In this document: positions 8,213 to 16,441 of the stretch, in pieces
Layout: the number at the start of each line of letters is the position of its first letter
How positions within the stretch are numbered: the stretch's first letter is position 1
Source: Clostridiales bacterium
GTDB taxonomy: Bacteria; Bacillota; Clostridia; Christensenellales; UBA1242
Assembly (NCBI GenBank): GCA_015055665.1
Contig: SVHX01000012.1
Span: forward strand, 1-47,290
DNA: 47,290 nucleotides
Direction of reading: 5' to 3'
Position numbers and translations under genes: made by a program
Notes under the pieces: model-generated
Databases searched by the model: none
The model's input: only the letters and a program-made list of their open reading frames with translations
Told to the model about the DNA's origin: nothing

Positions 8213-8341
8213 CTACCTCTTCCCCCTTTGAAATTTGTTAACGTCCTATAGTCCTATAGTTTTCTCCATTAATAATTAAGTTTGTTTGATTTATATGTCG
8301 TTGTCCACATTTAATTGTGTTTTTTACCGTTATTTTTAAAT

Positions 8342-8369
8342 AGTATAACACTTAAAAAATTAAAGTCAA
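8342..8369 (-). promoter_or_regulatory. Sigma-A promoter of the DisA_N-like gene
   Basis: On the - strand: TTGACT (8369-8364), a 16-base spacer and TATACT (8347-8342). It gives a leader of about 125 bases before the ATG at 8212. Confidence 0.6.
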
Positions 8370-8389
8370 TGCTTTTTTATTATTTATAA

Positions 8390-8457
8390 TAAAAAAATCT
8401 TGAATCAAAGCGAATTTTTAAAGATAAGTCACAAAAATTGCACTAATTCAAGATTTT
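8390..8457 (-). terminator. Intrinsic terminator of the SleL-like gene
   Basis: On the - strand, AAAATCTTGAAT (8457-8446) can pair perfectly with ATTCAAGATTTT (8405-8394), and the second arm runs straight into a T-rich tail. The 12-base-pair stem has an unusually long loop of about 40 bases. Confidence 0.6.
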
Positions 8458-8535
8458 ATTGGTTATAATTATATAATAATGTTGATACGCTTTGATTGTC
8501 TGTAAGCGTATAATTTTGATTGGTTAGTCTACAGA

Positions 8536-9813
8536 TTAAAGTATCTTAGTTACATCAAACATGCTATTAAGAACAGCCCAGTTAACAGGGTAGAAGTTGT
8601 TGATTGTCCAGTAGCTTACTCCTGCAAGATTGTATTTGTCAACTAACTTAAGTCTTTCGCTAATGCTTCTGGCATCATCAAACCAAACGATACGCTCAGT
8701 ACCATTATCCATATATGTAAAGTATGGGGCTTGAGCCTTGGTGTCGAATTTAATATCTACTCGGTTATCAAGTGCAATGTTCAAAGCCTGCGTATTTGTA
8801 ATAGTTCTTGCAGCTGTGCCTGCCATATATGGTAATGCCCAGTCGTATGCGTAGTTAGGCATACCCATAAGAATCTTGCGGGATGGAATTCTTGTAACGG
8901 CGTAAGATATTACTGCCTCTACTTCGCTAAGCGGGCTAATAGCCATTGGCTCGCCGTATACGTATCCCCACTCATAAGTCATAATAATTACCCTGTCTGC
9001 AATTTCGCCAATTGCTCGGTAGTCGTGAGCCTCGTATAATATGCCTTCTTGGTTATCTCTATATTTAGGGGCAACTGCAACACTTAACATAATTCCTTGT
9101 GGCAATCTGCTCTTTAGATTGCGTAGGAAGTTGTTGTAGGCTTCCCTGTCTTGAGGATAGAGGTACTCAAAGTCTATGTCAACACCTGCATAGTTCTTGG
9201 CATTAACTGTAGTGATAATGTTATTAATTAATGTATTTTGTATTTCTTGATTATTGAGTATTGTGCTGGCTAGGTCGCTGCTAAATCCTCCACTCTCGCC
9301 GATATTGGTCACAACCATATTGGGTGCAACTCTGCTATTGCGTGCAGCGTTAATTAAGTTCTGTTCGTATAAGTTGGTAAGTTCGCCAGTAGGCAATACT
9401 TGATAACTAAATATACTAAGGTATGTAAGGTATGGTAGAGTACGCTCTAATGTTTCTTGGCTGATATTAGCAATAGCATATCCGTTGACCTCGATTGATC
9501 TTTTGCCACTAGGGATATTTATCACTTGACCAACTGCAATATAGTCAGGATTGCTGATTTGTGGATTAGCTGCAATTAAGGCGTCAAGGCTGATTCCAAG
9601 CCTGCTTGCAATCTTATACATTGTATCTCCGGCAACAACTGTGTAGGTGGTAATGTTGGCATTTGATGTTTGAGTAGGGATAAAGATGTTTTGCCCTACC
9701 GCAAGGTCATCTGGGCGAGTAAGTCCATTAACTCTAACTAGTTCGTCGATAGTTGTGTTATAAGTACGTGCAATGTTATATAAGGTATCTCCGCGTTGTA
9801 TTGTGTATATCAT
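8536..9813 (-). CDS. sleL: LysM + GH18 cortex-lytic-type hydrolase (SleL/YaaH-like)
   Basis: The protein has 425 aa. Two LysM peptidoglycan-binding domains (residues about 2-47 and 56-102, both starting Y-T/V-GDT and ending N-I-PT/PSG) precede a GH18 TIM-barrel domain (about 108-420). The catalytic motif is GVDIDFEYL with Asp212, Asp214 and the acid Glu216. SleL (YaaH) of Bacillus is an N-acetylglucosaminidase acting on cortex fragments during spore germination; length and domain order match, including the lack of a signal peptide. A spore role is an inference, because related proteins exist in non-sporulating firmicutes. AGGAGAG lies just before the ATG. Its terminator is at 8390-8457; I found no convincing promoter in the 176-base gap upstream. 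Confidence 0.85.
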   Translation of the reverse strand: MIYTIQRGDTLYNIARTYNTTIDELVRVNGLTRPDDLAVGQNIFIPTQTSNANITTYTVVAGDTMYKIASRLGISLDALIAANPQISNPDYIAVGQVINIPSGKRSIEVNGYAIANISQETLERTLPYLTYLSIFSYQVLPTGELTNLYEQNLINAARNSRVAPNMVVTNIGESGGFSSDLASTILNNQEIQNTLINNIITTVNAKNYAGVDIDFEYLYPQDREAYNNFLRNLKSRLPQGIMLSVAVAPKYRDNQEGILYEAHDYRAIGEIADRVIIMTYEWGYVYGEPMAISPLSEVEAVISYAVTRIPSRKILMGMPNYAYDWALPYMAGTAARTITNTQALNIALDNRVDIKFDTKAQAPYFTYMDNGTERIVWFDDARSISERLKLVDKYNLAGVSYWTINNFYPVNWAVLNSMFDVTKIL

Positions 9814-9939
9814 AATCTCTCCTTTTTTCGCATTACAATGCTTGATGTATCTGTACTATTTATATGCAAGTATTTAATGTTTTTGTGTGGTGATATTATG
9901 TAGGCTTTTAGGGTAGGCGTTGCAGATATTAATCAAGGT

Positions 9940-9971
9940 AAAAAAATATACACACAATTATGTGTGTATAT
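9940..9971 (-). terminator. Intrinsic terminator downstream of rdgB
   Basis: A perfect inverted repeat, TATACACACA (9947-9956) / TGTGTGTATA (9961-9970) with loop ATTA, is followed on the - strand by seven T residues (9946-9940). It closes the galE-rdgB unit. Confidence 0.85.
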
Positions 9972-9989
9972 ACTGATATAATATTATAA

Positions 9990-10616
9990 CTATAATTCTT
10001 CCTCTTCTTCTGCAATACCAAGGTAGTCTATCTCGTCTAGGTAATCTTTTACCTTCTTCATTGCGATTGCTCGGTGAGATACCGAGTCTTTTTCTTCAGG
10101 GGTGGCTTGACCAAATGTCTTGCGAAGCTTGTCACTCCAGAATATGCAGTCGTAACCAAAGCTTTCGTCGCCAATCTTGGTCTTGGAGATGTATCCGTAA
10201 GTCTTGCCGTCTGCACAGAAACTCTCGCCGTTAGGTAGTATAAGTGCTGCGTAGCATTGGAAGTACGCGGTGCGGTCGGTTATTGTTATAAGCTTGGAAA
10301 GTAACTTCTGGCGGTTATCTTCGTCTGAGCCTCCGCTATATCTAGCCGACATTATACCTGGCTCGTAATTAATTGCCTTAACGCATAGTCCGCTATCATC
10401 TGCGATTATTCCGTACTGTTCGTATTTGGTGCCTTTGGTATATTGTGCTACGGCCTCGGCTTTGATCATTGCATTGTCTTGAAAGGAGTATCCGTCCTCA
10501 ACAATTTCTTGGGTAAATCCGATATCTTGTAGCGATAATATATCGTAAAGTTTGAAGATTCTGCGAACTTCTTCTAATTTGTGTTTGTTATTACTTGCAA
10601 AAATTAATTTTCTCAT
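9990..10616 (-). CDS. rdgB: RdgB/HAM1-type XTP/dITP pyrophosphatase
   Basis: It hydrolyses non-canonical purine nucleotides (dITP, XTP) to the monophosphate, keeping them out of DNA and RNA. The protein has 208 aa, typical for the family. Signature segments are SNNKHK (8-13), the metal- and substrate-binding ADDSGL (72-77), PGIMSARYSG (86-95), ESFGYDCIF (151-159) and SHRA (180-183). It begins ten bases after the galE stop with AATAGGTAG as its ribosome binding site, so the two are probably co-transcribed. The acidic C-terminal tail is short and unremarkable. Confidence 0.95.
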   Translation of the reverse strand: MRKLIFASNNKHKLEEVRRIFKLYDILSLQDIGFTQEIVEDGYSFQDNAMIKAEAVAQYTKGTKYEQYGIIADDSGLCVKAINYEPGIMSARYSGGSDEDNRQKLLSKLITITDRTAYFQCYAALILPNGESFCADGKTYGYISKTKIGDESFGYDCIFWSDKLRKTFGQATPEEKDSVSHRAIAMKKVKDYLDEIDYLGIAEEEEEL

Positions 10617-10626
10617 AATCTACCTA

Positions 10627-11628
10627 TTATTTCTTTTTGTTCTGGCTAAAGTTCCAGCTATCTCTACACATATCATCAATTGTGTGAGTTGCTTCCCAGC
10701 CAAGTTCTCTTTTTGCTTTGCTAGGGTTGGCGTAATTCTCAGGAACGTCTCCTGGACGACGTTCTGCATAATCAAAGTTGATTAGGTTGCCATTAACTTT
10801 GTTAAACGAATTAACAAGTTCTAGCACGCTAGTGCCTTTGCCTGTGCCAAGGTTAAATATGTGTACGCCGTTATCCTTAATCTTCTCGATTGCGTTAACG
10901 TGTCCTCTTGCAAGGTCGACAACGTGAATAAAATCTCTTACGCAAGTGCCGTCTTTGGTTTCGTAATCGCTTCCGTAAATATGGAGCATACTTGATTTGC
11001 CTTCTGCGACCTTGAGCATGATAGGCATAAGGTTGTTAGGGATTCCGTTAGGGTCTTCGCCAAGTAATCCACTTTCGTGAGCTCCTACTGGATTGAAGTA
11101 TCTAAGGATAGTAATCTTGTAGTTGTCGTTAGATTTATATAGATCTTGTAAAATCTGCTCGATAAATATTTTGGTCTGACCATATGGGTTGGTTGCTAGG
11201 TTGCAAGCAAAGCTCTCATCAATAGGATTCTCTTTAGGTAATCCGTATACACAAGCACTAGAGCTAAATACAATATTATATACTTGGCTCTCTTGCATGC
11301 ACTTAAGCAAATTAAGCGTTCCGCTAATGTTGTTCTCGTAATACTCAATAGGCTTGGCAATACTCTCTGCTACTGCCTTAAGTCCAGCGAAGTGGATAAC
11401 CCCATCAAATTTGTGTTCGCCAAATATCTTGCGAATATCGTCTATATTAAGTAGGTCGTATTCGTAGAAGGCTGGTCTAACTCCTGTGATTTCGTGGATG
11501 GAATCTAGAACTTCTATCTTGCTATTGCTTAAGTTGTCTACAATTACAACCTCGTGCTCCGAATTAATAAGTTCTACAACTGTGTGAGAACCAATGAATC
11601 CTAGTCCTCCTGTTACCAATATTTTCAT
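10627..11628 (-). CDS. galE: UDP-glucose 4-epimerase
   Basis: It interconverts UDP-glucose and UDP-galactose, feeding galactose into surface polysaccharides or taking it up by the Leloir route. The protein has 333 aa, standard for GalE. The NAD-binding Rossmann motif is TGGLGFIGSH (6-15); SSSACVYG (122-129) supplies the catalytic Ser, and YGQTK (149-153) is the Tyr-x3-Lys motif. The C-terminal region contains RRPGDVPENYANPSKAK, typical of the family. A strong AAGGAGG site precedes the ATG. It is followed ten bases later by rdgB. It may also be co-transcribed with fhs upstream, since the 85-base gap contains no convincing terminator. Confidence 0.96.
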   Translation of the reverse strand: MKILVTGGLGFIGSHTVVELINSEHEVVIVDNLSNSKIEVLDSIHEITGVRPAFYEYDLLNIDDIRKIFGEHKFDGVIHFAGLKAVAESIAKPIEYYENNISGTLNLLKCMQESQVYNIVFSSSACVYGLPKENPIDESFACNLATNPYGQTKIFIEQILQDLYKSNDNYKITILRYFNPVGAHESGLLGEDPNGIPNNLMPIMLKVAEGKSSMLHIYGSDYETKDGTCVRDFIHVVDLARGHVNAIEKIKDNGVHIFNLGTGKGTSVLELVNSFNKVNGNLINFDYAERRPGDVPENYANPSKAKRELGWEATHTIDDMCRDSWNFSQNKKK

Positions 11629-11713
11629 TTTTAATTTTCCTCCTTGTGTATGAATTGGTATTGATTTTATGTCTATTGCGTGCCATTGTGTGGCAATAAT
11701 TATTAAGATGTTG

Positions 11714-13360
11714 TCAGAAAAGTCCTTCTATGATATGGTCTTTGTCTATCTTCATATTACATCCCGCGGGATTCTTGCCTAGTCCCGGCATCAGCATCAT
11801 GTTGCCTGCGATTGCTACAATAAATCCTGCACCGCTCTTAAGCTCGATATCTGTAATATTAAGGTCGTAGTCTGATACTATGCCCAGAGCCTTAGGGTTA
11901 TCTCCTAGCGAATATTGTGTCTTGGCTATTACAATTGGAAGCTCGCTAAGTCCAAGCTTGTTGATACTTTTAATAGAGTCCTTGGCTGAGTCGCTTAGCT
12001 TAATACCTCTCGCTCCGTATAGCTTGGTTGCGATTGCTGTAATTTTTTCTTCAATGGTGTCTGTCAATCTATATGCGTAAGACATCTTAACATTGCTTTC
12101 GCACATGTTGATAATTTTGTTGGCGAGATCTATACATCCTGCACCTCCGTTAGTATAAGATGTACATATTACCGACTCGATCTTGAGCCAGTCAAGGACG
12201 TCTTGTACGGCTTTGTATTCTTCTTCGGTATCGCCAGGGTGTGCATTAATTGCTACAACTACTGGGAGGTTAAATGTAAGCTTTATATTTTCGCAATGTT
12301 TAAGTAGGTTGCAGAGTCCCGTCTTGACTGCGTCTAGGTTGCAAGTCTTTGGGTCTTCTGCTCCACCTTGCAATCTTATTGCAGGGAGTGTTGCTACCAT
12401 TACCACTGCATTAGGTGTTAGGTTATTAAGTCTGCACTTAAGGTCGAGGAATTTCTCCGCTCCAAGCTCTGAACCAAAGCCAGCCTCGGTAATTGTGTAG
12501 TCGGCAAGACTCATTGCCATCTTGGTCGCTGTAACGCTATTGCAACCATGAGCAATATTTGCAAAAGGCCCTAGGTGGATAAGTGCTGGAGTTCCTTCGA
12601 GTGTTTGGACTAGATTAGGGTGCATTGCGTCTTTTAGCAATATTGCCATTGCGTCAACGCATCCCATATCTCTAGCAAATACTGGTTTGTTGCGCTTGGT
12701 ATAACCAATTAGTATATTGGATAGTCGTTCTTTGAGTTCTTCAATATTATTGCTAAGAGCCATGATTGCCATGATCTCGCTGGCAGCGGTAATTGTAAAT
12801 TTGTCCTGCCGAGGAGTTTCGTTCTTGGTATTTCCTACATGGGTTACTCTCAAGGCTCTGTCGTTGATGTCTAAGCATCTATGAAACATGATTTTCTCTG
12901 GATCAAGCTTAAGTGCATTGCCTTGATAAATATGGTTATCAATCATAGAACAGAGTAGGTTGTTAGCACTTGTAATTGCGTGAAAATCTCCCGTAAAGTG
13001 TAGATTAATGTCTTCCATTGGTACTACTTGAGAGTATCCACCGCCTGTAGCTCCACCTTTTATTCCAAATACTGGACCAAGTGAAGGTTCTCTAAGTGCA
13101 AGGCAAACTGATTTCTTGATTCGCTTAAGTGCATCTGCAAGTCCTATAGAGATTGTGGTTTTGCCAATGCCTGCACTGCTAGGTGACATGGATGTTATGA
13201 GTACTAACTTCTGTTTAGTCTGTTTCTTAAAATCTCTAGTAACAATTTTTGCCTTGTTATCTCCGTATGTCACAATGTCTTTTTGTTTAAGTCTAATAGA
13301 CTGTGCAATTTTAATTATTGGCTTAGTTTTTGCCTTTCTTGCAATTTCGATATCCGTCAT
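11714..13360 (-). CDS. fhs: Formate-tetrahydrofolate ligase
   Basis: It makes 10-formyl-tetrahydrofolate from formate, tetrahydrofolate and ATP, used in one-carbon metabolism and purine synthesis and, in acetogens, the Wood-Ljungdahl pathway. The protein has 548 aa, close to the usual ~556. The family block LREPSLGPVFGIKGGATGGG (residues 89-108) and the DFHAITSANNL segment (125-135) are intact. The ATP-binding loop reads SPSSAGIGKTT (59-69), where most members have TPTPAGEGKTT, so Glu is replaced by Ile. Start choice is supported by AAGGAGG placed before the ATG. It lies 40 bases downstream of the detached TasA-like gene, with no terminator seen between them. Confidence 0.95.
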   Translation of the reverse strand: MTDIEIARKAKTKPIIKIAQSIRLKQKDIVTYGDNKAKIVTRDFKKQTKQKLVLITSMSPSSAGIGKTTISIGLADALKRIKKSVCLALREPSLGPVFGIKGGATGGGYSQVVPMEDINLHFTGDFHAITSANNLLCSMIDNHIYQGNALKLDPEKIMFHRCLDINDRALRVTHVGNTKNETPRQDKFTITAASEIMAIMALSNNIEELKERLSNILIGYTKRNKPVFARDMGCVDAMAILLKDAMHPNLVQTLEGTPALIHLGPFANIAHGCNSVTATKMAMSLADYTITEAGFGSELGAEKFLDLKCRLNNLTPNAVVMVATLPAIRLQGGAEDPKTCNLDAVKTGLCNLLKHCENIKLTFNLPVVVAINAHPGDTEEEYKAVQDVLDWLKIESVICTSYTNGGAGCIDLANKIINMCESNVKMSYAYRLTDTIEEKITAIATKLYGARGIKLSDSAKDSIKSINKLGLSELPIVIAKTQYSLGDNPKALGIVSDYDLNITDIELKSGAGFIVAIAGNMMLMPGLGKNPAGCNMKIDKDHIIEGLF

Positions 13361-13400
13361 AGTTTCCTCCTTGGGTGTAATCCGTTTAGTCTAAGAGTCT

Positions 13401-14330
13401 TTATGCTAGAGGCCAACCATTGTCGGTCGTCCATTGAGATTCCTTGAATAGCTTACGGCTATTGCCGATTGTTAGTGGCTTGCCTAGTCCAACATCTCTA
13501 ATTGTAACTAGTCTGCCAGAATCGTCGTTCTGATATATTGATACGTCTACGTCGCTGTTCTCGTATGGGAAGAACGCCTGAACCGCCTCAAATGTTATTA
13601 TGAAGGTAATCTTGCAGTCGGCGTGTTCGTTGATAAACTCCACTGGTGGAATCTGTATAATTGTATTATTGAGGAATCCAACAGACACATTAACTTGTTG
13701 TCCGCCTACTTCAAGCAAGCTATATTTGGCGGTATCGTCATATTCTGTATCGGTTTTTACTGCGTAATAAAAGTAATAGTTCTCTTCCTGCGATACGTCT
13801 ATTGATTCGTCGTCGGTATCCATTACCCACATACCTTCGTTGCTCATGTCATTAAGAGCGTTGTTCTTAAGTTGTGGCCAGATAGCATTATATAGTTCTT
13901 CTGCGGCGGTACTTATATTTCCGTCAGGGTCGGTTACTTCTAGTCTAATCTTTGCTCGCAAAACGCCACCAGTTGTGTACTGAGTAAATGTTTCGCCATT
14001 AGGCTCGGTGTGTGTGAATACATGACCTTCCATAACAGCTCTTGCCTGAAAGTTGATATTCATACCAGGGTATAATAGCGTCCAATTAGGAGGGGTTTCG
14101 GTAACAAGTTGACCTTGACCGCTTGTGTGGGTTACTCCTGAGTCATCGGAAAAATACATGTATACAGGTCCACCCATATACAATATGTCAGATTGCCAAG
14201 TGCTACTATTGAACCATGCCATGGTCGAAGCGGTGACAACCGAGGTTATTACGAAGGTTAATACATAACACGCTAGTATTATAAAAAACTTCTTCTTGTT
14301 CTTGGATAACTTCTTTTTCTTTCTACTCAT
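13401..14330 (-). CDS. Detached TasA-like exported protein with SipW-type signal
   Basis: The protein has 309 aa. A lysine-rich start (residues 1-14) precedes a hydrophobic helix (15-36) ending in STMAWFN, then SDILYMGGPVYMYFSDD. This parallels STAAWYI ... SADIILSNPVNIYITED of the third TasA-like protein (2537-3286). LLYPGMNINFQAR, an LRAKIRLEV strand, an ENYYFYYAV segment and the terminal FIITFEAVQAFFP strand also correspond. It should be matured by the SipW-like enzyme encoded 12 kb away. Its own promoter is at 14485-14512 with a ~150-base leader; the ribosome binding site is weak. It precedes fhs by 40 bases. The family assignment is good; the role (fibre subunit or surface protein) is inferred. 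Confidence 0.7.
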   Translation of the reverse strand: MSRKKKKLSKNKKKFFIILACYVLTFVITSVVTASTMAWFNSSTWQSDILYMGGPVYMYFSDDSGVTHTSGQGQLVTETPPNWTLLYPGMNINFQARAVMEGHVFTHTEPNGETFTQYTTGGVLRAKIRLEVTDPDGNISTAAEELYNAIWPQLKNNALNDMSNEGMWVMDTDDESIDVSQEENYYFYYAVKTDTEYDDTAKYSLLEVGGQQVNVSVGFLNNTIIQIPPVEFINEHADCKITFIITFEAVQAFFPYENSDVDVSIYQNDDSGRLVTIRDVGLGKPLTIGNSRKLFKESQWTTDNGWPLA

Positions 14331-14431
14331 ACATTTTTAGGCTTAAATTAGAACTTGATGTGCAGAGGTTACAATCACTCGTGTAATTATTGACCAGATT
14401 ATGCAATATTTATATCCGTCTGAGGGTTGTT

Positions 14432-14448
14432 CTACAATATAATTGTAG
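14432..14448. promoter_or_regulatory. Perfect inverted repeat in the TasA-like leader
   Basis: CTACAAT-ATA-ATTGTAG. It lies about 40 bases after the probable start of the - strand transcript, where it could act as an operator or an RNA hairpin. Confidence 0.4.
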
Positions 14449-14484
14449 GTTGGCACATAGTCCTGCTATTTTACCTATAAATAT

Positions 14485-14512
14485 TTTATAAAATTAATGG
14501 TAGTTTTGTCAA
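14485..14512 (-). promoter_or_regulatory. Sigma-A promoter of the detached TasA-like gene
   Basis: On the - strand: TTGACA (14512-14507), a 16-base spacer and TATAAA (14490-14485). The resulting leader to the ATG at 14330 is about 150 bases. Confidence 0.65.
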
Positions 14513-14654
14513 ACTATTAATGGTTGTTTGTAGAGTAAAAGCGAAAAACTTTTCTAGGCTAAAATACCCGCCTATCGAAGTAGGTGTGTAGATAAATATA
14601 AAAAGGTTGTAACCGATTATAAAAGTGCAAAAAAGTGGGATAAACACAAAACAC

Positions 14655-14683
14655 TTTACAACTTATACATATTGTGGTATAAT
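14655..14683 (+). promoter_or_regulatory. Sigma-A promoter of the CNNM-type gene
   Basis: TTTACA (14655-14660), 17-base spacer and a perfect TATAAT (14678-14683). Confidence 0.75.
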
Positions 14684-14787
14684 ATACTCATTAGCGACTG
14701 CTGCGATATGGTATTTAATAACGAATTAATTTCGTGCAGTTGGAATATAAATATAACAAAAAGGAGTTTAATTTAAAAAAGATAACA

Positions 14788-16236
14788 ATGGAATCAGGAC
14801 CGAGTATGCAGTTGTGCGCGCTTAATTTTGGTGATGTTAGTCCTTGGTTATATGTTGCATGTGTGTTGCTTATCATGTGTTCGGCATATTTCTCAGCTAG
14901 CGAAACAGCGTTCTCAACTGTTAATCAGATAAGACTAAGGAGTCTTGCAGACAACAAAGTAAGAGGAGCAAGAAAGGCAATATATATTACCGAGAGATAC
15001 GAGAAGACATTATCAACAATCTTAATTGGTAATAACCTTGTTAACATATCGGTTACAACAATTGCAGCTTACATATTTAGTACCCTTATTAGTAATCCGT
15101 CTCTTGCTAACGTTCTCAATACTGTAATTATGACAATACTAGTACTCATATTTGGAGAGATATTACCTAAGACAATTACCAAGGCGGATCCAATAAAGTT
15201 TACTTTGGCAACAAGCGGTATCATGTATTTCCTAATGAAAATACTAACGCCTATATCTTGGATATTCCTTAAGATGCAGAATTTCGCAACTAAGACAGTT
15301 AAGAATAAGTCGGATAAAGAGCTTACACCAACAGTAACAGAAAACGAGCTAGAGAGTATTATTGACACAATGGAAGAAGAAGGTGTTATCAACAAAGATA
15401 ATGCGGAGATTATCCAAAGTGTGCTAGAAATTCAGAGTAGAACGGCGTACGATATAATGACACCAAGAGTGGATGTTGTTGCCATAAGCTATACAGATAG
15501 TGTCAAAAAGATACAAGATGTGTTTATTGAAACAATGTTTAGCAGATTGCCAGTATACGACGAAACAATTGATAAAATTATAGGTGTGCTTAACCAGAAG
15601 GATTTCTTCAAGGCAATGTTGTCTGGTCAGAAAATATATATTAAGAAGATTATGACTGAGGCTTTCTATATTAATGAGAATATGAAGGTTGATGACATTA
15701 TTAGAGCAATGCAGGCTAATAAAAATCATATGGCGATTGTGCTTGATCAACATGGTGGTACTAGCGGTATTGTGTGTATGGAAGATGCGATCGAAGAGAT
15801 GGTTGGCGAGATATATGACGAGCACGACAACGTAGAACACAAAGATGTTGATGTTAAGAGTGAGCACGAATATGTAATTGATGCTGAGATGGATCTCAAA
15901 GATCTATTCGATATGTTAGAGATAGAGCATTTGCCTAAGACCGAGTATACGTCTGTAGGTGGATTCTTGTTTGAGCTTAGCGAAGAGCTTCCTGTTCAGG
16001 ACAAAGTGATTGTATTTAAGACCATTGACGAAAGAGTTGTTAATGGAGAGTACGAATCTGTGTTGGTAGAAGTTCACTTTACTTTAAGCAAGGTGGAAGA
16101 TAAACGTATCAAAGAAATAACTGTTAAAGTTATTGATTGTGATGATGCTGACAAAGAGTCTGAAGCAGCAGAAAAGGAAGAGAAAGTTGTAGAAGAGCAA
16201 ACTGCCAAGAAAACTAAGAAGGCAAAGGTTGAATAA
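14788..16236 (+). CDS. CNNM/CorC-type membrane protein (DUF21, CBS pair, CorC_HlyC)
   Basis: A member of the family containing HlyC/CorC-like and eukaryotic CNNM proteins, linked to Mg2+ (or other divalent or Na+) efflux. In numbering from an upstream GTG at 14734 (500 aa), the DUF21 membrane domain (about 36-210) carries SASETAFST (54-62) and FGEILPKT (140-147). Two CBS domains (about 240-300 and 306-365) start at IMTPRVDV and end near GGTSGIVCMEDAIEEMVGEI, followed by a CorC_HlyC domain (about 375-455) and a Lys/Glu-rich tail. The start is uncertain: AAGGAG (14761-14766) is 21 bases before the ATG at 14788, which I prefer (482 aa), while the GTG has no binding site. Promoter at 14655-14683; terminator at 16276-16309. 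Transported ion unknown. Confidence 0.9.
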   Translation: MESGPSMQLCALNFGDVSPWLYVACVLLIMCSAYFSASETAFSTVNQIRLRSLADNKVRGARKAIYITERYEKTLSTILIGNNLVNISVTTIAAYIFSTLISNPSLANVLNTVIMTILVLIFGEILPKTITKADPIKFTLATSGIMYFLMKILTPISWIFLKMQNFATKTVKNKSDKELTPTVTENELESIIDTMEEEGVINKDNAEIIQSVLEIQSRTAYDIMTPRVDVVAISYTDSVKKIQDVFIETMFSRLPVYDETIDKIIGVLNQKDFFKAMLSGQKIYIKKIMTEAFYINENMKVDDIIRAMQANKNHMAIVLDQHGGTSGIVCMEDAIEEMVGEIYDEHDNVEHKDVDVKSEHEYVIDAEMDLKDLFDMLEIEHLPKTEYTSVGGFLFELSEELPVQDKVIVFKTIDERVVNGEYESVLVEVHFTLSKVEDKRIKEITVKVIDCDDADKESEAAEKEEKVVEEQTAKKTKKAKVE

Positions 16237-16275
16237 TACTATAAGATAGGTATTTTTTGAAATACTACATAATTA

Positions 16276-16309
16276 AACCAAGGTGGTTGATTGATTGCCT
16301 TGGTTTTTT
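16276..16309 (+). terminator. Intrinsic terminator after the CNNM-type gene
   Basis: Arms AACCAAGG (16276-16283) and CCTTGGTT (16298-16305), then continuing T residues. Confidence 0.9.
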
Positions 16310-16394
16310 ATTAAAACTTTTTTGAAAAACTTTTACAAAAGTACTAGTAATTGTGTGGATTTTGTGATAAAATATGCAAGTGATTTTTTATGGT

Positions 16395-16414
16395 AAGAGT
16401 AATTAATTACTCTT
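16395..16414. promoter_or_regulatory. 20-base perfect palindrome in the typA leader
   Basis: AAGAGTAATTAATTACTCTT lies between a likely -10 element (TAAAAT, 16368-16373, no clear -35) and the typA ribosome binding site (TTAGGAG). Its position fits an operator or a short leader hairpin. Confidence 0.45.
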
Positions 16415-16441
16415 GCAATTAATTTTTTTAGGAGATAATTT

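Larger units (their letters stand above)
8213..8535. other. Intergenic region: promoter, leader and terminator between two - strand genes
   Basis: This 323-base AT-rich gap contains the promoter (8342-8369) and an approximately 125-base leader of the gene at 6875-8212, and the terminator (8390-8457) of the SleL-like gene. The leader includes a tandem ACTATAGG-ACTATAGG on the - strand about 30-45 bases before the start. A second hairpin (8485-8492 with 8504-8511, AAGCGTAT arms) lies right after the SleL-like stop without a T-run. No reading frame of note is present. Confidence 0.6.
14331..14787. other. Divergent intergenic region with two promoters
   Basis: It holds the - strand promoter of the TasA-like gene (14485-14512), the + strand promoter of the CNNM-type gene (14655-14683), a perfect 7-base inverted repeat (14432-14448) in the - strand leader, and a G-U-containing hairpin CGCCTA/TAGGTG near 14570-14587. 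The downstream end (14690-14787) is the leader of the membrane protein gene. I see no additional gene. Confidence 0.6.

Noticed and set aside
8482-8511. Hairpin right after the SleL-like gene as its terminator
   Set aside because: The AAGCGTAT hairpin lacks a T-run on the - strand; the stem at 8394-8457 with a T-rich tail is the better candidate.
12183-12500. 105-residue frame antisense to fhs
   Set aside because: It lies wholly inside a conserved enzyme gene and has no independent signals.
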